24,477 bases of DNA from assembly GCA_016763095.1 (NCBI GenBank), contig JAESUK010000104.1, forward strand, positions 1-24,477, given 5' to 3'. A model generated the notes under the pieces. The model was not told the DNA's origin and did no database searches. It was given only the letters and a program-made list of their open reading frames with translations. A program made the position numbers and the translations under genes. Shown here in pieces: positions 21,025 to 24,477 of the stretch (positions within the stretch are counted from its first letter, which is position 1; every line of letters starts with the position of its first letter). The DNA is from Alphaproteobacteria bacterium. Its GTDB lineage: Bacteria; Pseudomonadota; Alphaproteobacteria; Micavibrionales; Micavibrionaceae.

Positions 21025-23447
21025 ATGATTCGAAACTCAAAAAAGACAAAAAAGAAGACCAAACAATCAAAATGGATTCCCGTTGCCGCACAAGCATTCT
21101 TAGCACGTCGTATCCAAGATGGCCTCGCGCTAACACTTGTAGGAACAGGCTTATTCCTATGTGGTGCATTATTACCTATAAGATGAGCGATCCGTCACGG
21201 AACACATCTGTCTCTGCAGATATGCCCATCCATAATGTCTTCGGAAGCTCTGGCTCTCATACGGCAGATCTTCTTCTTCAAACATTTGGTCTGGCAAGCT
21301 TTGTCATTGCCCTTGCTACAATCATATGGGGGGTTAAATTTTGGAAACGTGCACCTCTTTCCCCAATGTGGCTACGTATTACAGCTCTTATTTCTGCCCT
21401 TTTATTTGGCGCAATTTCCTTTTCACGTATCCCTTCAAGCGACTGGCTTCCACAAGCTTACTCTGGAGGAAGTGGTGGCGGGCAAATTTTAAATAGCTTG
21501 GCGGATACCCTTAATTTTGCCCTTGGTGGCTGGACACATACATTGATTGCGCTCATCTCTGCAATGCTTGCACTTGGTGCTCTCACACTCACACTACCAA
21601 TTACACGCGCCCAATGGAAAACAGCGTTTTCCTTCACAAGGGCGGTCATCACATCCGCAACTGTCTTTGTCCTAAAAGCAAGCTTCCAATTCGTGGACTG
21701 GATCAAGCACCATAATGATGCCTCTTATATGCCGCCAACACGTCCGACATTGGAAAAAGCAGCAAAAGCTAAACAAGTAAAAGCCATAACACCACAACCG
21801 ACACAAAAACCAGTCACGCCCCCTATCCCTGCGCAACAGGTTGAAAAGGCTATTAAAGTGATTTCACCAAAAGCGACACCGACAAAAGCGACACCAACAT
21901 CCCAAGGAAACCTGAGCTTAGGAGACGAGGAATGGGAATTTCCTAGCGTTGATATCCTAGATGAAACACCCAAAAATCAAGACGGGCACATTGATGAAGA
22001 GGCACTTAAACGTAATGCCGAACTACTACAAAACGTACTTGAGGACTACAATGTTCAAGGACAAATCACGAGCATCCTCCCAGGTCCCGTGGTTACACTC
22101 TACGAATTTGAACCCGCCCCCGGAACAAAATCATCTCGCATTATTGGCTTAAGCGATGATATCGCACGCTCTATGTCTGCTGTATCTGTGCGTGCAAGCG
22201 TGATACCGGGGCGCACCGTGATCGGAATTGAAATCCCTAACAAAATCCGCCAAACAGTCTACATGCGCGACATGCTCGAAACTGAGGCTTATATAAATAC
22301 AAAAGCAAAGCTTCCTCTTATTCTTGGAAAAGATATTGGTGGAGGACCTATTATTGCCGACCTAGCAAAAATGCCTCATCTTTTGGTGGCAGGAACAACG
22401 GGGTCTGGTAAATCTGTCGGAATCAACACAATGTTGCTCTCCCTTCTTTATAAACTTTCCCCTGAAAAATGTCGCCTCATCATGATTGATCCAAAAATGC
22501 TTGAGCTTTCCGTCTATAATGACATTCCACATCTTCTAACAGAAGTTGTAACCGAACCAGGAAAAGCAGTTGTCGCCCTCAAATGGGCTGTAAAAGAAAT
22601 GGAAGATCGTTACCGCGCCATGTCTAAAATTGGTGTAAGAAATATCGATGGCTATAACGACCGAATGCTAGAAGCTCAGAAAAAAGGCGAAGTCTTAATG
22701 CGCACGGTGCAAACAGGTTTTGATATTGAATCAGGTAAACCTGTCTATGAAGATCAACCAATGGATATGAACGAACTTCCATACATCGTCGTTGTCGTCG
22801 ACGAATTTGCTGATCTGATGTTGGTGGCTGGCAAAGAGGTCGAGGCATCCCTTCAACGCTTGGCTCAAATGGCACGTGCCGCAGGAATCCATATCATCAT
22901 GGCAACACAACGCCCATCCGTTGACGTGATCACGGGTGTGATTAAAGCAAACTTCCCAACCCGTATCTCGTTCCAAGTAACATCAAAAATTGATTCACGT
23001 ACTATCCTTGGGGATGGTGGCGCGGAACAACTCCTAGGTATGGGGGATATGCTTTATATGGCGGGGGGCGGACAGGTTACACGTGTCCATGGACCTTTTG
23101 CATCCGACCAAGAAGTCGAGGCCGTCGTTGATCATCTAAAACTTCAAGGCGAACCAAGCTACCTAGACACTGTAACTGATGCAGATGAAGTTGGTGCATT
23201 TGATCCATTGGGTGGTGCAGGCGGATCAAGAGGAAGTGACGTTGACGAACTTTACGACCAAGCCGTTGCCCTCGTTGCCCGCGAACAAAAAGCCTCAACA
23301 AGCTTTATTCAAAGACATCTACAAATTGGCTATAATCGTGCGGCACGTATTGTTGAAGAAATGGAAGCACAGAACGTAATCGGACCTGCAAACCATGTTG
23401 GAAAACGCCAAGTTCTTGTTGAAGATCATTCAGAAAACGCCGCGTAA
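21025..23447 (+). CDS. ftsK: DNA translocase FtsK, frameshifted near its N-terminus as sequenced
   Basis: FtsK is the septal DNA pump that clears and resolves chromosome termini at division. The gene should start at ATG 21025 (basic stretch, then the first membrane helix GLALTLVGTGLFLCGALL). That frame stops at 21184-21186, and the conserved TYKMSDPSRN continues in another frame from 21174, so one base is missing at about 21169-21176. Restored length is near 807 aa: four N-terminal transmembrane helices, a Pro/Lys/Thr-rich linker (about 245-300), the alpha-beta motor with Walker A AGTTGSGKS and Walker B VVVVDEFADLM, and the C-terminal gamma winged helix (DELYDQAVALV ... RQVLV) that reads polar KOPS sequences. 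As sequenced, ATG 21183 overlaps the stop (ATGA) and could restart translation without helix 1. Confidence 0.93.
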
Positions 23448-23507
23448 AATTGGGGCAGAATAGCAAAACCCTTTGCTTTTTACGCAAAGCACCTTAAATA
23501 TAGTGAA

Positions 23508-24113
23508 ATGAAACACATATTATTATTTATAGCTTTAAATCTAGCTCTTCTTGCACCAGCATCGGCAACGCAACGCACACCTGAAATTCAGCAAGCAGAA
23601 CGTTACCTTCAAAACCTAACAACGGCAAAAGCACGCTTTACACAAACTTCTTCTGCAGGTCCACAACTTACAGGGGACTTTTATCTCTCTCGTCCGGGTC
23701 GCCTTCGTTTTGAATATGACGATCCTTTGAACGATTATATTGTCGCGGATGGAACATTTATCTATCTCTATGACGGGGATATTAATGAACAAAGCAACGC
23801 TCCTATTGGACAAACACTTGCTGACTTTATCTTACGTGACAACATTCGCCTCGTGAATGAAGACCTTAAAATAGCGCGCATCATGCATGTCGACAACATG
23901 GTTCAAATCACCATTCAACAAGCTGATGATCCAGACTCTGGCTCTATTATGCTCGGTTTTCAAAAAAATCCCTTTCAACTCAAAAAATGGCGTGTTGTTG
24001 ATGCGATGGGAACAATCACTGAGATCGTGCTTTCCGATATGACAACAGGCATGAAACTTCCCTCTTCTTTATTCGCATTCATTGCACCAAAAAAAGAAGG
24101 GTTTAACGATTAA
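23508..24113 (+). CDS. lolA: Outer-membrane lipoprotein carrier protein LolA
   Basis: This 201-aa periplasmic protein has a signal peptide (MKHILLFIALNLALLAPASA, cleavage before TQ). The LolA fold is shown by AERYLQNLTTAKARFTQTSS, LTGDFYLSRPGRLRFEYDDP and DYIVADGTFIYLYD, with the closing LPSSLFAFIAP. It ferries lipoproteins from LolCDE to the outer membrane. It follows ftsK by 60 bases, a neighbourhood common in proteobacteria. A stem CTTTGC/GCAAAG (23471-23489) lies in the gap but has no T-run, so read-through from ftsK is plausible. The next gene begins two bases after its stop. Confidence 0.9.
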   Translation: MKHILLFIALNLALLAPASATQRTPEIQQAERYLQNLTTAKARFTQTSSAGPQLTGDFYLSRPGRLRFEYDDPLNDYIVADGTFIYLYDGDINEQSNAPIGQTLADFILRDNIRLVNEDLKIARIMHVDNMVQITIQQADDPDSGSIMLGFQKNPFQLKKWRVVDAMGTITEIVLSDMTTGMKLPSSLFAFIAPKKEGFND

Positions 24114-24115
24114 AC

Positions 24116-24477
24116 ATGACGGTAAAAACCATCAACGGTCATGTCCAAGAAATAGAGGATGTAACATCAGATTTACGTATTCTATATATTAAACTGGAAC
24201 AAAAATTCACCTTCAAAGCAGGGCAATACATAAATGTCCACCAAGATGGTTATGACGAACGCTCCTACTCTATTGCCAATGCACCGCTAGACAGCAACAT
24301 CATAGAATTACATATTCGCCGTGGAGAAAATCTAAGTGCCTATTTGTGCAATAAAATAATATCAGGCTCATCCATTGCAATTTCTGGGCCCTACGGGAAC
24401 TGCACATATAAAGCACAATGCAAGAAACCTATCCTTGCTCTTGCGGGTGGCGCAGGTCTTGCCCAAATTAAATCCAT
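24116..24477 (+). CDS. Ferredoxin/flavodoxin-NAD(P)H reductase-like oxidoreductase (partial)
   Basis: The first 120 codons are present and the frame runs off the window. It shows the FAD-binding domain of the ferredoxin-NADP+ reductase superfamily: FKAGQYINVHQDGYDERSYS (the RxYS flavin motif), IAN, then ELHIRRGENLSAYL, ISGPYGNCTY, and the start of the NAD(P)-binding domain LALAGGAGLAQIKS. No N-terminal 2Fe-2S domain precedes it. It may be a stand-alone flavin/CDP-6-deoxy-type reductase or the reductase part of a larger enzyme; the missing C-terminus prevents a closer call. It starts two bases after the lolA stop, so it is co-transcribed. Confidence 0.8.
   Translation, partial: MTVKTINGHVQEIEDVTSDLRILYIKLEQKFTFKAGQYINVHQDGYDERSYSIANAPLDSNIIELHIRRGENLSAYLCNKIISGSSIAISGPYGNCTYKAQCKKPILALAGGAGLAQIKS

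Noticed and set aside
23471..23489. ftsK terminator
   Set aside because: The CTTTGC/GCAAAG stem is short and lacks a T-run on the plus strand.

Overview
The window comes from an AT-rich, free-living-type alphaproteobacterium. The evidence is a circularly permuted two-piece tmRNA gene with an ANDN-type tag, an alphaproteobacterial-type SspB adaptor, an hflK-hflC-DUF2065-degP cluster, and a CtrA-type TTAA-N7-TTAA site beside a perfect DnaA box in front of ftsK. I cannot name the genus. Most genes are housekeeping genes. I see no insertion sequence, prophage, CRISPR array or rRNA.

Layout. 1-1723 (minus): chorismate mutase and rsmB overlap by ATGA, followed by the first codons of a membrane protein. 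1759-3722 (plus): a DUF1674/SDHAF4-like protein and a cytosolic PAS hybrid histidine kinase. 3727-3803 (minus): tRNA-Arg(CCG). 3883-6360 (minus): a two-CBS protein, an ABC ATPase without a permease, and an alpha/beta hydrolase. 6672-9210 (minus): sspB and a large O-antigen ligase family protein. 9284-9642 (minus): the ssrA tmRNA. 9850-12024 (plus): a tight thyA-folA-EamA operon. 12026-13612 (minus): a 528-aa DIT1/PvcA-type isonitrile synthase-like protein behind a near-perfect Fur box. 13862-14170 (plus): an unknown 102-aa ORF whose end lies antisense to the end of mrp (14073-15098, minus). 15187-18910 (plus): hflK, hflC, a DUF2065 protein and degP, closed by a strong terminator. 19146-20361 (plus): a 61-aa ORF and an RpoS-like sigma factor. 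20371-20694 (minus): an unknown 107-aa protein. 21025-24477 (plus): ftsK, lolA and the start of a ferredoxin/flavodoxin-NADP+ reductase-like gene.

How the genes fit together. ssrA and sspB belong to the same trans-translation/ClpXP pathway. HflKC, DUF2065 and DegP form a membrane and periplasmic protein quality-control unit. ThyA and FolA are the coupled dTMP synthesis and folate recycling pair. The DIT1/PvcA-like gene is the best candidate for an under-described system: an apparently single-gene, iron-regulated isonitrile pathway with no visible PvcB-type oxygenase or NRPS partner.

Caution. thyA, folA and ftsK are each interrupted by one small frameshift, although the protein on both sides is well conserved. 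Either the underlying assembly has indel errors, or these are real and recent mutations. In ftsK the break creates an ATGA stop/start overlap. Other points of note: the tmRNA tag carries two ANDN motifs, RsmB has Phe in place of the motif IV Cys, the RpoS-like sigma factor has a seven-residue insertion, and the small ORF in front of it resembles sigma region 1.2.
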